A DNA stretch of 64,000 nucleotides from an uncultured Planctomycetaceae bacterium. Lineage in GTDB: Bacteria; Planctomycetota; Planctomycetia; Planctomycetales; Planctomycetaceae. This document shows positions 8,773 to 18,157 of the stretch, piece after piece (position 1 is the stretch's first letter; every line of letters begins with the position of its first letter). The notes under the pieces were generated by a model. It saw only the letters and a list, made by a program, of their open reading frames with translations, made no database searches and was not told the DNA's origin. The position numbers were made by a program, and so were the translations under genes. The stretch spans positions 1 to 64,000 of the forward strand of contig CAIXQV010000035.1 in NCBI GenBank assembly GCA_903921605.1. Direction: 5' to 3'.

Positions 8773-9567
8773 ATGCCTTCTGTTCCCCAACGTATAGACG
8801 GACCCGTTGCGGTGATTGGCGATGTCCATGGTCAGACGGACAAGCTTAGGCAAATCATTGGACAGTTGTCGCGACTGCCTGATATTCATCGACGCTGGAT
8901 TGTTTTCATCGGTGATCTTGTGGATCGAGGCCCGGATCCGGCAGGTACCGTTGAGTTGTATTGCGATCTTTCAAAGAACCATGAGTTCGTCACTTGGCTA
9001 TGTGGAAATCATGAACTGGCGATGGCAGGGACTCTGGGACTGTTCGAAAAACCCGACTACGTGGATTTCGAAAAGCGATGGACGAACCACTATGATTCTC
9101 ACACGACTTTCGAGTCCTATGGGGTGCCGCATGGTGATGTTAATGCACTCCGAAAGGCTCTTCCGGACGAGCATCGGCGACTGCTGTCTGACTTGCCGTG
9201 GAGTATTGAGCACAGAGACTACCTGTTTGTTCATGCGGGTCTCGACAGAAACATGCCCTTTGAGACGCAGGTTCAGATTCTTCGCCAGCGAGATTTCAGT
9301 CTGAGTCATCCTCCCTGGTTGTACTCCAAAGACTATATCAATGCCGGGCCACCGATGGATTCTCCGGTAACCATAGTGATGGGGCATGTCCCTGTTCCCG
9401 AGGTCTTGTTCAGGAACGGGTTGATTGCAACGGACACAACCGGAGGAATTGATGGGGAGCTAAGCTGTGTATTGCTGCCCGAGAATATTGTCCTTCAATC
9501 CGGCAATGTCCCGCCGCGACCTCTCTCTCAGCCTGAAAGAAAGAAGCCCTGGTGGCAGATCTGGTAG
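8773..9567 (+). CDS. PPP-family metallophosphatase (PrpA/ApaH-like)
   Basis: A 264-residue cytosolic phosphoesterase of the calcineurin-like PPP group. The metal ligands are all visible in order: GDVHGQ near residue 17, GDLVDRGPDP near residue 50, GNHE near residue 82, then FVHAGLD and MGHVPVPE. Bacterial members include the serine/threonine protein phosphatases PrpA/PrpB and the diadenosine tetraphosphatase ApaH. This protein is closest in layout to the former but I cannot assign a substrate. The 286-base gap upstream holds no gene. The secreted protein at 9613 starts 45 bases downstream on the same strand, so the two may be cotranscribed. Confidence 0.88.
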   Translation: MPSVPQRIDGPVAVIGDVHGQTDKLRQIIGQLSRLPDIHRRWIVFIGDLVDRGPDPAGTVELYCDLSKNHEFVTWLCGNHELAMAGTLGLFEKPDYVDFEKRWTNHYDSHTTFESYGVPHGDVNALRKALPDEHRRLLSDLPWSIEHRDYLFVHAGLDRNMPFETQVQILRQRDFSLSHPPWLYSKDYINAGPPMDSPVTIVMGHVPVPEVLFRNGLIATDTTGGIDGELSCVLLPENIVLQSGNVPPRPLSQPERKKPWWQIW

Positions 9568-9612
9568 AGTGTTGGAGTAGGCACTGATGCATATTTTTTA
9601 TCGGAGGTCATG

Positions 9613-10896
9613 ATGTTTCAGCGATGCCTGTTCCTCTGTGTGCTGCTAAGTGTGTCCGGAGTATCCCGGCCGACTGCGGCAGCTCCTCCGGCTATCGAAG
9701 AATTCCTGGTGGAGGGGCGTTTAGCGGAAGGCGCAGCCGCGATGCAGACTGCCGTCGATGCTGATTCTGATGACGGGTTATCTCGGTTTGGTCTGGGAGT
9801 GACTCAGTTTTTTCAGGCGGTCGAGGCGTTAGGGCAAAGCCAGTATCGATATGGCTTGCTTGGAAATCGCAGACGTGCGATTCCCTTCATGCGATTGCCG
9901 ATCCCGGAGAACGATAAGCCGGAACAGATTTCATATGAGTTAGCGCGTTCAACGATTCAGGATTTTATTTCGGGATTAAGCAAAGCCGAGCAGACTCTTG
10001 CCGGGGTGAAAACGTCCGGTGTCAAGTTGCCTCTGAAAATCGGTCAGATTCGGCTCGACCTTGACGGTGATGGTGTTGGCACAGACGAAGAATCGATCTG
10101 GAATATTCTCAATGCTCTTAACGGCGGTGGTCGTCCTGAAGAAGCAGCGGCCACAGTGAATCAGTTGGTGGTTGCTTTCGATGACGGAGATGTTTTATGG
10201 CTCAGAGGTTATTGCCATGTGATGTCCGCGTTGGGTGAGATGGTGCTGGCGTATGACTGGAGAGATCAGTTTGAGCGGACGGCTCATTTGTTTTATCCGA
10301 GCGTTCAGTCGCCATACGAGTTTCTGCAGGCAGAGGGAGCCGGACCGTTTAATGGCTTCAATTCCCAAAATATTCTTGATGTGATCGCTCTGATTCATAC
10401 CGTCAACTATGAGTGTATTGAGCCCGAGCGAATGAAGACGGCACTCGGCCATCTGGAGTCGGTGATCAGTTTGAGTCGTGAATCCTGGAAACTGATCAAC
10501 ACGGAAACCGACAACGATCGAGAATGGCTGCCTAATCCTCGACAGTCTGCTGCAATCGGAGAACTGCGCGTGTCGCAACAAAACCTTGTGGGCTGGCAGG
10601 CATTTCTGGATGAAGCAGACGCAATCCTGCAGGGAAAGAAATTACTGCCATTCTGGCGCGGGATTGACGGGGGAGCGATGTTCTTCGATGGTAATTTCCC
10701 GGAGCATCCCGAACTGGGAATCAACGTTCGGAAAATATTCCTGGAGCCAACTCGCCTCGATCTCATCCTGTGGCTTCAGGGTACTGGCCTTCAGCCTTTC
10801 CTTGAGAAAGGGGAACGAACTGATCCCGATGCCTGGCGAAGAATCATAGATGCCTTTAACGGAAACTTCTTCCTGTTTATGGCCTGGTTCAACTGA
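9613..10896 (+). CDS. Secreted protein of unknown function with one EF-hand-like loop
   Basis: I do not recognise the family. The N-terminus (MFQRCLFLCVLLSVSG, then a TAAAPP cleavage-like site) is a signal peptide. The mature part, about 400 residues, begins with a TPR-like segment (EFLVEGRLAEGAAAMQTAV) and is otherwise soluble. Near residue 150 the sequence DLDGDGVGTDEE matches the calcium-binding EF-hand loop pattern, with acidic residues at positions 1, 3, 5 and 12 and Gly at 6. Two ATGs stand in line at 9610 and 9613; the strong GGAGGT at 9603-9608 favours the second. The gene follows the phosphatase gene closely. The product is probably exported to the periplasm, with structure stabilised by calcium, but no function follows from this. 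Confidence 0.75.
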   Translation: MFQRCLFLCVLLSVSGVSRPTAAAPPAIEEFLVEGRLAEGAAAMQTAVDADSDDGLSRFGLGVTQFFQAVEALGQSQYRYGLLGNRRRAIPFMRLPIPENDKPEQISYELARSTIQDFISGLSKAEQTLAGVKTSGVKLPLKIGQIRLDLDGDGVGTDEESIWNILNALNGGGRPEEAAATVNQLVVAFDDGDVLWLRGYCHVMSALGEMVLAYDWRDQFERTAHLFYPSVQSPYEFLQAEGAGPFNGFNSQNILDVIALIHTVNYECIEPERMKTALGHLESVISLSRESWKLINTETDNDREWLPNPRQSAAIGELRVSQQNLVGWQAFLDEADAILQGKKLLPFWRGIDGGAMFFDGNFPEHPELGINVRKIFLEPTRLDLILWLQGTGLQPFLEKGERTDPDAWRRIIDAFNGNFFLFMAWFN

Positions 10897-10998
10897 TTTC
10901 GCGACGGCAGTCAGTGGCGTCATGAATGCAGCGAGCGAACTGGTGGGGCCTGAGTGATTCGCCGGCCTGTGTTGCTCGTGTCATTTCCATAAACAAGG

Positions 10999-11811
10999 CT
11001 ACTCAATCACGACACCAGTGACGTCTGGCGGATTCGGAAATTTCGGAGCCATGTCAGCCAGCGTTTCGGCAATTATGCCGGCAACTGCATAATCGCGATA
11101 CCAGTTCTGATCCGCCGGGACAACATACCACGGTGCATGCGAGGTGGAGCATTTCTCCAGCATGTCTTCGAACGCCTTTTCGTAGTCATCCCAGAATTTG
11201 CGTTTCTCGAGATCCGCCGGATCGAACTTCCATCGCTTCTCGGGAGTATCAATTCTCTCCTGAAATCGTTGTTTTTGTTCATCCTTCGAAATGTGGAGGA
11301 AGAACTTGATGATACGAGTCCCTGAGCTAGCCAGCATTTCCTCGAAGGCATTGATTTGGCCGTATCGAGGTTTCCACACACTTTCTTTGACGATTTTGTG
11401 AACTCGAACCACGAGCACGTCTTCGTAATGTGAGCGGTTGAAGATCCCGATTTTTCCTGCCGGTGGCACAGCTTTGTGAATTCGCCAAAGGTAGTCGTGT
11501 GCCAGTTCTTCTTCACTCGGCTTTTTGAAGCAGGTCACTTCGACCCATTGGGGATTCGTGCCCTGAGTGACGGACCGGATCGTGCCATCCTTCCCGCCGC
11601 CATCAATGGCCTGAAAGATGACCAAAAGTTTTTGTCGTTCTTCCGCGTAAAGTTTTTCGCCAAGGGAAACAATTTTGTCTCGGAGCTCAACCTGCGCTTT
11701 CTCGCACCGATCACGGTCGTTCTCAAATGCTTTCCCGTTAGTCTCCGTCTTGCGCAGGATAATCTTCTGGCCGGGTTTTATCAGGTGACGATCAAAGCTG
11801 GGCATTGTCAA
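10999..11811 (-). CDS. ppk2: Polyphosphate kinase 2 (PPK2 family)
   Basis: A 270-residue single-domain PPK2, a P-loop kinase that transfers phosphate between polyphosphate and nucleotides. The Walker A-type loop is DGGGKDGTIRSV near residue 70, preceded by LLVIFQAI. The lid and Walker B regions are present (FKKPSEEELAHDYLWRIH; IGIFNRSHYEDVLVVRVH), followed by KFFLHISKDEQKQRF. One-domain members usually make NDPs or NTPs from NMPs or NDPs using polyphosphate; which class this belongs to cannot be told by eye. It follows the small membrane protein gene by only 15 bases on the same strand, so they likely share a transcript. Confidence 0.92.
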   Translation of the reverse strand: MTMPSFDRHLIKPGQKIILRKTETNGKAFENDRDRCEKAQVELRDKIVSLGEKLYAEERQKLLVIFQAIDGGGKDGTIRSVTQGTNPQWVEVTCFKKPSEEELAHDYLWRIHKAVPPAGKIGIFNRSHYEDVLVVRVHKIVKESVWKPRYGQINAFEEMLASSGTRIIKFFLHISKDEQKQRFQERIDTPEKRWKFDPADLEKRKFWDDYEKAFEDMLEKCSTSHAPWYVVPADQNWYRDYAVAGIIAETLADMAPKFPNPPDVTGVVIE

Positions 11812-11826
11812 CTCCGAGGAGTCTAT

Positions 11827-12216
11827 TCAGGCTGTAAGCAAGAGGCTGACGATTATCACGGAGAATACTGCAAGTAGCATCAATCCTGAAACAGCGGTTC
11901 CGGCAATTGCTTCAAATCGTGACCGCCCCTGAATCACGTATCCTGTCAGGCAGAGGATAAGCGAAACAATGTTGAGAAGTCCGGCACTGCCGCCAACCAC
12001 CAGAAGTCTAGTCAGAGCCGGGGCGTTGGCTGTTATATCTGTGAGTTCCTGCCGGGACGAAGGCAGTTCGTGCAGCATGAGAAACAACACGCCATAAAGA
12101 ATTGCGGCAACAACCCCGAAGAGAATTCCGGCCCACGCCACGACATTTGCCGGTTCCGTTGATTCCACATTCGTCTGTTGGTCATGAATTCGGTCTGACG
12201 ACATCCTGGATTCCAT
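11827..12216 (-). CDS. Small membrane protein, three transmembrane segments, unknown function
   Basis: A 129-residue hydrophobic protein. After a polar N-terminal tail of about 25 residues there are three predicted helices: AGILFGVVAAILYGVLFLML, LLVVGGSAGLLNIVSLILCL and a C-terminal SGLMLLAVFSVIIVSLLL running to the end. I recognise no family. A second ATG at 12204 would shorten the polar tail by four residues. The gene lies 15 bases upstream of ppk2, which suggests cotranscription, but a functional link is not implied by the sequence. Confidence 0.7.
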   Translation of the reverse strand: MESRMSSDRIHDQQTNVESTEPANVVAWAGILFGVVAAILYGVLFLMLHELPSSRQELTDITANAPALTRLLVVGGSAGLLNIVSLILCLTGYVIQGRSRFEAIAGTAVSGLMLLAVFSVIIVSLLLTA

Positions 12217-12268
12217 GAATGCAGGGCTGCTGTCTTCGTAGGAAAGCAGCGCCCGCGATGAATTTGTA

Positions 12269-12296
12269 ACTCTTTACTCTTTACTCTTTACTCTTT
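12269..12296. repeat. Four tandem copies of ACTCTTT
   Basis: Four perfect head-to-tail heptamers lie between the end of the PSD1 gene and the start of the small membrane protein gene. The array is in non-coding DNA. An imperfect GC-rich hairpin (12224-12254) lies between it and the membrane protein start and may end the upstream transcript. Confidence 0.9.
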
Positions 12297-12332
12297 GGAC
12301 TTCGGGATGAACCGATTCAAAAGAGTTGGCGA

Positions 12333-15300
12333 CTAGTTGATGAACAGGAACTCTTTTTGGTTCAGCAGCACATGACAGACTTCTGTCAAAACATCAGGAT
12401 TGGTTAGACAGTTTTCCTGAGGTAGATTCCGTTCTGCCGCCACAGCCTTTGAAAACTCCTGAAAAGCGGTCAGTTCTTCCGGAGTCGGGATACGGCTCAT
12501 GGCCTGTCGAAACGCGGTACGCAAAATGTCATCGCCTCCTGTTGGCACTTCCATCAGGAGTCGCGCGGCCCAGACGGACGACTGCTGATGGACGAATTCA
12601 TTATTCATAAGCATCAGTGCCTGAGCGGGGACATTCGATGCGCTGCGTCGACCAACAGCAGTTGCAGGCTGGGGTGTATCAAACGTCAGCATAAAAGGGT
12701 TCAGGAAGTTCCGATTGACACCCTGGTAGATGCTTCGTCGTCCGGCACCATCCAGTGGTCCGGATTGTCCCGGTCGACCTCGTCCCTGCATAAAGCTATT
12801 CAAATAAACGGGGATTGAGGGGCCAAACAGGGTCTTGTCCAGCCGTCCTGAGACGCTCAGCATGGCGTCTCGCAGGACTTCAGCTTCCAAACGTCGCACA
12901 GAATATCGGTGCAGCAGAAGATTCAAAGGATCCTTTTGTTCTGCCAGCTCATTCCGCTGGCTGCTCATACGATACGTACGCGTGAGAACGAGACGCCGAA
13001 TCAGGCGTTTCAGTGACCAGCCATCTGTGCGAAATTCATCAGCGAGATAATCCAGCAATTCCGGGTGTGTAGGTGCCTCACCAAGCACTCCGAAATTGTC
13101 TGAGCTGGCCACAATGCCTCGCCCGTACAGATGTTGCCAGATTCGGTTCACCATTACTCTCGCGGGAAATGGATTGTCGTCGGAGAGTAGTCGGTCGACC
13201 AACTCCCTTCGGCCACTTCCAGAGGCATCAACAAGAGGCTGAGCTGCATCGAGCGCTGTGAGAAGATGTCTGCCAACCCTGGGGCCTCGGTTATTATGGT
13301 TACCGCGAATAAACAAGTACTCGTCTTCGCCGGTTCCGTCACACATCACAAGCACGGGATCACCGGGTTGAGGACGTTCCAGCAAGGATTGCCATTGCTG
13401 GGTGGCGCTTTCAACCCCGGCGTGATCTTCGGGAGAAAACAGTTTTGCTGTTGTCGCCACGGAGATCCATTCCGAATCGTTCTTGAGCTCTTCCACCATT
13501 TTATGCAGGATCTGGCTGATATTGTTTTCAGCCACGAGCGGGAGGTTGATGTTCGTGCTGCAGATTTCCTGCGGAGTGACAGGAGCTTCGTCAGGATTAC
13601 CCATCAGACGAACTTCACGCACAGCAACCCAGCCATCTCCCTCGTCCAGAAATTCAAGGTGGCATCGATGTCCGATGTACCGTTTGACGTCGCCTGCGAT
13701 CCGAATCCAGCGAAACTGGCCATCGGTATCGATTGGCTGGCGACAGCCACCAAACAATAGCTCCGTGAATTCGTTCATCACATAGCCGTCAATACATAGC
13801 CGGACTCGTGAGTTTCGGCCGGCGGCAAGAATCTGAATCTCTGGATGTGTGAGCACGAATTCCGGTGAATGCAGTTGGCCTCTGAGTTTGGGGGACAGAA
13901 CTCCGGAACTGACCGACTTCGGCGAATCAGCCACAAAACTGTTGCTGTCTGCTCGTACGATCGACAACGCCAGTTGATGTCCGTCTCTTAAGTCCTCGCT
14001 GGGCGGATCCGATGCAACGCCCGAGAGATCGGGGGCAAGATGAGCAAAGGCGGCCCCGAACACACGCCATCCGGAAGGAAGGCCATCACGCAGGTTTGCC
14101 GCAACGACTGTCGGCGATCCTGCAGTGGTTTCAATCCAGCCTTCTGGAGTTGTCTTACCGGCAGGACTCAGGTTCGCAATGGCGTCGTTGCGCCTTTTGA
14201 TCCATTGTTGAATTCTCTCTTCCGGAGCCTGTTCATTTGGCGATTGAGCGAAGGCCGCCAGCAGTGACAAGGGATGATTCAGCTCTTTCGAGCGAGGGTC
14301 CTGAAGGATCGCTCGCAACGTCGCAATTCGCTGATCTTTGTTTTCTCCAGCGGCAGGCTTCATTGCATCAGCCAGCATCAGCTCAAGCTGTTGAGTTGTG
14401 AGCTCTTCAAGCCCGGTCTGAATTTTCTGCGCAACGTTGTTTCGAGAGGAGTTAAGCAGTTCGGTGAGCTGAGCGGTCTCGTTGTGAGAATCAAGCCACT
14501 CAACGCGACGCCGTGAACTCTGCAGAAAACCTGAGAGAGCGTAGTAATCAGCAGCCGTGATCGCATCAAATTTGTGGTCATGACATCGGGCACAGGCGAT
14601 CGTCAGGCCAAGGAATGATTTCCCAAAGACGTCGATCTGATTGTCAATTCGCGAAGCTTCTTCTGCCTTGACGTCCACAGGTGCGTGTTTGTCTTCGCAG
14701 AGATACCAAAATCCCGTGGCAATGATTGACTCGTTGAATCCCAACTCCGGATGTCGGCGAGGATTCTCCATGAGATCGCCTGCAATGTGCTCGCGCACAA
14801 ACTGATTGTACGGAACATCACTGTTCAAAGCGCGAATCACGTAATCTCTGTATCTCCACGCATACGGAAGCGGATAGTCGAATTCATGGCCCAGCGTTTC
14901 TGCATAACGCATCAGATCCAACCAATGACGAGCCCAGCGCTCACCGAAATGCGGAGAAGCCAGGAGTTCATCAACAATCTTCTCCATCGCTGCAGATGTT
15001 TCGGCAGGATCATTAAGAAATCGATCCTGCTGTTCAATCGTCGGAGGAAGCCCCACAATGTCAAAGCTGAGGCGGCGCAGAATAGTTCTGCGGTCAGCTT
15101 CCGGAGCGGGTGAGAGATCGGCGTGTTCCAGTTTTGACAACAGAAATTGATCTGTTTCTCCGCCTGGCCATTCTGTGTTCTTGACCTTCGGCACTTCCGG
15201 CCGCACAATTTTTTTCCAGGCCCAGTGAGAAGCAACCCGTTCCTCCAAAGGGAACTCGGACTTTCCAACGGGAGCGGTGGATTTTTCCATGTCTGCCGGC

Positions 15301-15740
15301 CAGACAGCGCCGTCCTTGATCCATTGCACCAGAATTTCGATCTCTGCGTCCGGCATTTTGTTACGCGGAGGCATTTGAAAAGATTCGTAGCGGACAGCCT
15401 GAATCAGCAGGCTCTTCTCGGGATCGGATGGCACAATGACCGGGCCACTTTCACCCCCGGTCAACATCGCCTTTCGCGACGTTAAACGGAGTTCACCCTC
15501 CACTTCACCATCGTCACCATGGCACTCAAAGCAACGCGATTCGAGCAGAGGCAGTACCTTGTCTCGAAAAAAAACTTCCTGATCCAGGCCAGGTGATTTT
15601 GTCTCACCCTTGTTGCCTGACGGCGCAGGGGCAGCGTTCTTTTCATCTGGTTGCGACTGTCCAGCAGGAATGGACTTACCAGCGACAATGGCAAGGAGCA
15701 GACAGAAGCAAAGCAAGGTCAGTTTTGAACGGAGAGACAT
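12333..15740 (-). CDS. Secreted planctomycete PSD1-type cytochrome protein (PSCyt1 + DUF1549 + DUF1553)
   Basis: A 1135-residue exported protein with the domain order typical of planctomycetes. There is a signal peptide (LTLLCFCLLLAIVAG), then a cytochrome c-like module with CFECHGDDG about 70 residues in and the methionine-ligand region SFQMPPRNKMP. The DUF1549-like region has FGERWARHWLDLMRYAET and ITAADYYALSGF. A central concanavalin/jelly-roll-like part follows, and then the DUF1553-like region with ARVMVNRIWQHLYGRGIV and THPELLDYLADEF. These proteins are very numerous in planctomycetes and their biochemical role is not settled. I chose the ATG at 15740 because AGGA lies about seven bases before it and the signal peptide follows at once; an upstream start at 15779 is less likely. 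The HD-GYP gene lies 135 bases upstream on the same strand. Confidence 0.92.
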   Translation of the reverse strand: MSLRSKLTLLCFCLLLAIVAGKSIPAGQSQPDEKNAAPAPSGNKGETKSPGLDQEVFFRDKVLPLLESRCFECHGDDGEVEGELRLTSRKAMLTGGESGPVIVPSDPEKSLLIQAVRYESFQMPPRNKMPDAEIEILVQWIKDGAVWPADMEKSTAPVGKSEFPLEERVASHWAWKKIVRPEVPKVKNTEWPGGETDQFLLSKLEHADLSPAPEADRRTILRRLSFDIVGLPPTIEQQDRFLNDPAETSAAMEKIVDELLASPHFGERWARHWLDLMRYAETLGHEFDYPLPYAWRYRDYVIRALNSDVPYNQFVREHIAGDLMENPRRHPELGFNESIIATGFWYLCEDKHAPVDVKAEEASRIDNQIDVFGKSFLGLTIACARCHDHKFDAITAADYYALSGFLQSSRRRVEWLDSHNETAQLTELLNSSRNNVAQKIQTGLEELTTQQLELMLADAMKPAAGENKDQRIATLRAILQDPRSKELNHPLSLLAAFAQSPNEQAPEERIQQWIKRRNDAIANLSPAGKTTPEGWIETTAGSPTVVAANLRDGLPSGWRVFGAAFAHLAPDLSGVASDPPSEDLRDGHQLALSIVRADSNSFVADSPKSVSSGVLSPKLRGQLHSPEFVLTHPEIQILAAGRNSRVRLCIDGYVMNEFTELLFGGCRQPIDTDGQFRWIRIAGDVKRYIGHRCHLEFLDEGDGWVAVREVRLMGNPDEAPVTPQEICSTNINLPLVAENNISQILHKMVEELKNDSEWISVATTAKLFSPEDHAGVESATQQWQSLLERPQPGDPVLVMCDGTGEDEYLFIRGNHNNRGPRVGRHLLTALDAAQPLVDASGSGRRELVDRLLSDDNPFPARVMVNRIWQHLYGRGIVASSDNFGVLGEAPTHPELLDYLADEFRTDGWSLKRLIRRLVLTRTYRMSSQRNELAEQKDPLNLLLHRYSVRRLEAEVLRDAMLSVSGRLDKTLFGPSIPVYLNSFMQGRGRPGQSGPLDGAGRRSIYQGVNRNFLNPFMLTFDTPQPATAVGRRSASNVPAQALMLMNNEFVHQQSSVWAARLLMEVPTGGDDILRTAFRQAMSRIPTPEELTAFQEFSKAVAAERNLPQENCLTNPDVLTEVCHVLLNQKEFLFIN

Positions 15741-15842
15741 TTCAGGTTCCTGCGTGGCCTGGTCAAATGATTGGCGCACCGTGTGGCGGGCCTCTCATTG
15801 TCGCTCAAGAGTCTCCCAAAAAGCAACGGATGGCCGTGCAGG

Positions 15843-15871
15843 AAAAAATTCTGCTCCCCGAAAGCAGGAAT
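15843..15871 (-). terminator. Rho-independent terminator after the HD-GYP gene
   Basis: Read on the minus strand, a short stem (CTGCT pairing with AGCAG, extendable by ATT/AAT across a bulge) with a seven-base loop is followed by TTTTTT. It begins five bases after the stop codon of the HD-GYP gene. Confidence 0.55.
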
Positions 15872-15875
15872 GCAA

Positions 15876-17435
15876 TCAGCCTTTCGCTATCGACTGAGCG
15901 AGATTTTCCCATTCGCCCTTAGGAATGCGATCTTCTTCGTCCATCAGCAACAGTTGAATCTCAACGATTTCTTCTGAGCAGTCAAAGAACGCATCAATGA
16001 CAGCCGGATCAAATTGTGTGCCGCGGCCTTCCCGAAGGATGTCAAAACATTTCTCTCGAGGGAACGGATCCTTGTAAGGACGTTTGCTGGACAACGCATC
16101 AAACACGTCAGCGACTGCAACAATTCGGCCTTCGAGAGGAATATCATCGCCCAGCAAGCCGAGCGGATAGCCCTTCCCGTCCCAGCGTTCGTGGTGAGTC
16201 TGTGCAATACGAGCAGCCAGCATCAGCAATGATGATGACCGCACGTGCAGCATACTCTCCCCGATTCGGGTATGAGTCTTCAGAATGTTCCATTCTTTCT
16301 CAGAGATCGGTTCGATGATTTGCCGACCCAATGCACAGTGCTTCTTCATCAGCTCGTATTCGTCGAATCCGAGCTTGCCCGGTTTGAACAGGATCGAGTC
16401 CGGGATACCAATCTTACCCACGTCATGCAGCTGAGCGGCCTGCTCCAGCATTTCGAGGCGGTTTTCCGGATAGCCCATCTGTTTCGCAATGATGGCCGTG
16501 TACCGCCCCACTCGAATGACGTGGTTCCCGGTATCGTTGTCGCGATGTTCAGCAGCGCGAGCGAGGCAGAGAATCAACTGCTGGCGAGTTGCTTCTAGCT
16601 GCCGAGTTCGACGTTCAACCTGTTGTTCAAGGCGAGCTGCTTCACTTGAAGCCATGTCATAGTGCTTTTTGATCACAACCGCGTTTCGAACGCGCGGGAG
16701 GAGTTCGTTGGGATCAATTGGCTTCTGCAGAAAGTCACTCGCACCCAGATCCAGAGCTTGCTTTCGAGTGGCTGGGTCAGAGGCAGCCGTCAGGATCAGT
16801 ACCGGGATATGCTGAAGAATCGGGTCGAGGCCGATCACTCGAAGAATGTCGAGGCCGCTGACCTCCGGCATCCGAATGTCCAGAAGTAATACGTCAGGCA
16901 ATTCATTTCGCAGAAGATGCAAAGCTTCTCTGGCATCACTTGTTGTGACAAACTTTTCGTAGCCTTCCATCTGCAGGTGCTGACGAAAAGTCATGACGTT
17001 CAGCGGTTCATCGTCCACGATCATGATCTTCGCTGTCTTGTCGACCGCACGGACTGTGACCATGGACTTTGCAGGACCACGGACTGGTTTATAGTCGTCG
17101 TCTGGAGTCTGGGTGGCTTTTCGTGAGTTGGATTCGCTGGCTGGACGACCAGAGAACTCGCTCGGAGGCGAGGTCAAAAACGAGGCGTTGGGTAGTTTTG
17201 AAGGAACCGCAGCCGAAGATGCAACCGGTGTATGGAACTGCGGCAGTGGTGCATCCTTCGCAGGAGCTGAGGTCGCGAGCAGCGAAGCAAACGGATTTGT
17301 CTGGGCCGTCGCTGGAGTTTCCAACGTCGTGACTCGTTGCAGTCCGCCGGAACTTCGGAGCGACTCAAACGAGGCAATCGTTGATCGGATTTCGTCGAGG
17401 ACTGAATCTGCGGAGTTGGTCTTGATGCTGGACAT
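15876..17435 (-). CDS. Response regulator with HD-GYP cyclic di-GMP phosphodiesterase domain
   Basis: A 519-residue cytoplasmic protein. The first 125 residues are low in complexity, rich in Ser, Pro and Ala, and carry no recognised domain. A receiver domain follows at about 135-255 with IMIVDDEPLNV, the phosphoacceptor in LLLDIRMPEVSG and the conserved lysine in FLQKPIDP. A short coiled coil joins it to an HD-GYP domain at about 300-480, with HDVGKIGIPD and HHERWDGKGYPLG. This combination (RpfG-like) hydrolyses cyclic di-GMP when the metal site is intact, as it appears here. It could oppose the GGDEF protein at 2583. The cognate kinase is not adjacent; the nearest histidine kinase gene is at 5606. 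Confidence 0.92.
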   Translation of the reverse strand: MSSIKTNSADSVLDEIRSTIASFESLRSSGGLQRVTTLETPATAQTNPFASLLATSAPAKDAPLPQFHTPVASSAAVPSKLPNASFLTSPPSEFSGRPASESNSRKATQTPDDDYKPVRGPAKSMVTVRAVDKTAKIMIVDDEPLNVMTFRQHLQMEGYEKFVTTSDAREALHLLRNELPDVLLLDIRMPEVSGLDILRVIGLDPILQHIPVLILTAASDPATRKQALDLGASDFLQKPIDPNELLPRVRNAVVIKKHYDMASSEAARLEQQVERRTRQLEATRQQLILCLARAAEHRDNDTGNHVIRVGRYTAIIAKQMGYPENRLEMLEQAAQLHDVGKIGIPDSILFKPGKLGFDEYELMKKHCALGRQIIEPISEKEWNILKTHTRIGESMLHVRSSSLLMLAARIAQTHHERWDGKGYPLGLLGDDIPLEGRIVAVADVFDALSSKRPYKDPFPREKCFDILREGRGTQFDPAVIDAFFDCSEEIVEIQLLLMDEEDRIPKGEWENLAQSIAKG

Positions 17436-18157
17436 AGTTTGTTTCCGAGAAACGCCTGGTGTTTTCGAACCGGAACAGACACCGGGATACGAAAAAAACT
17501 GGAAGCGTCCTCGTTGAACATAGCCCGTAGTCTTTTGGCAGCATGAATTCTCCGGGAGGGTTTACGTGAGGCACAGGCTCAACAGAATCGCTCCGCCGAT
17601 AAACTTCATACGTTCCGACTCACCGGACCAGTCGTCAGAGACGCAACGATCCCTGCGATCGGCTTTTATCTTTGGATGGCGGTTGAAGAGTGGTGCATGG
17701 GGCGGCCACAAGCGTGATTGAGGCAAGAGATCTTGCGGGCCACCGGCTAAGCCCGTGCAACGTTTGCTTGAGCGTACGTTGATGAACGTTTTTGCCCTCA
17801 CGGACTGCAGCAGCCTGCCGCCGCTTTGGTGCAGGCAGTCTGCTGGCAAACCACGGCCTTGATGAAAGCTCGGGAGACGTCAGAACGGTGGTCCGCAGCA
17901 GGTTCTGAAGCGGAAAGCATCAGCGGGCTGCAGCAGTCCAAACGGGTCGCGTCCGTTGACGAAATCCAGGATCTTGAAGCGAAAGGTCAAAAACGAGCCA
18001 TGAACATCTACCCGCCGCGCATTTGCCACGAGCTGTTTTATCTTGCAATTTGCTCTCGATCTGACTCTGGCATGAACGACAAATGGCTGGTCCCGAGAAA
18101 CAAGTCAGTGCCGCGAATGCGTGCACCTGTCGCAGTTGTCGTTATTCGTTCCCTGCT
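17436..18157. other. Long intergenic region, no gene recognised
   Basis: About 720 bases between the stop of the TPR gene and the start of the HD-GYP gene. Frames of 60-125 codons are open on both strands, but none has a family signature, a credible ribosome binding site or a balanced composition. Two near-inverted 14-base segments (17800-17813 and 17927-17940, one mismatch) could form a long-range stem. I see no tRNA or obvious riboswitch. Confidence 0.5.
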
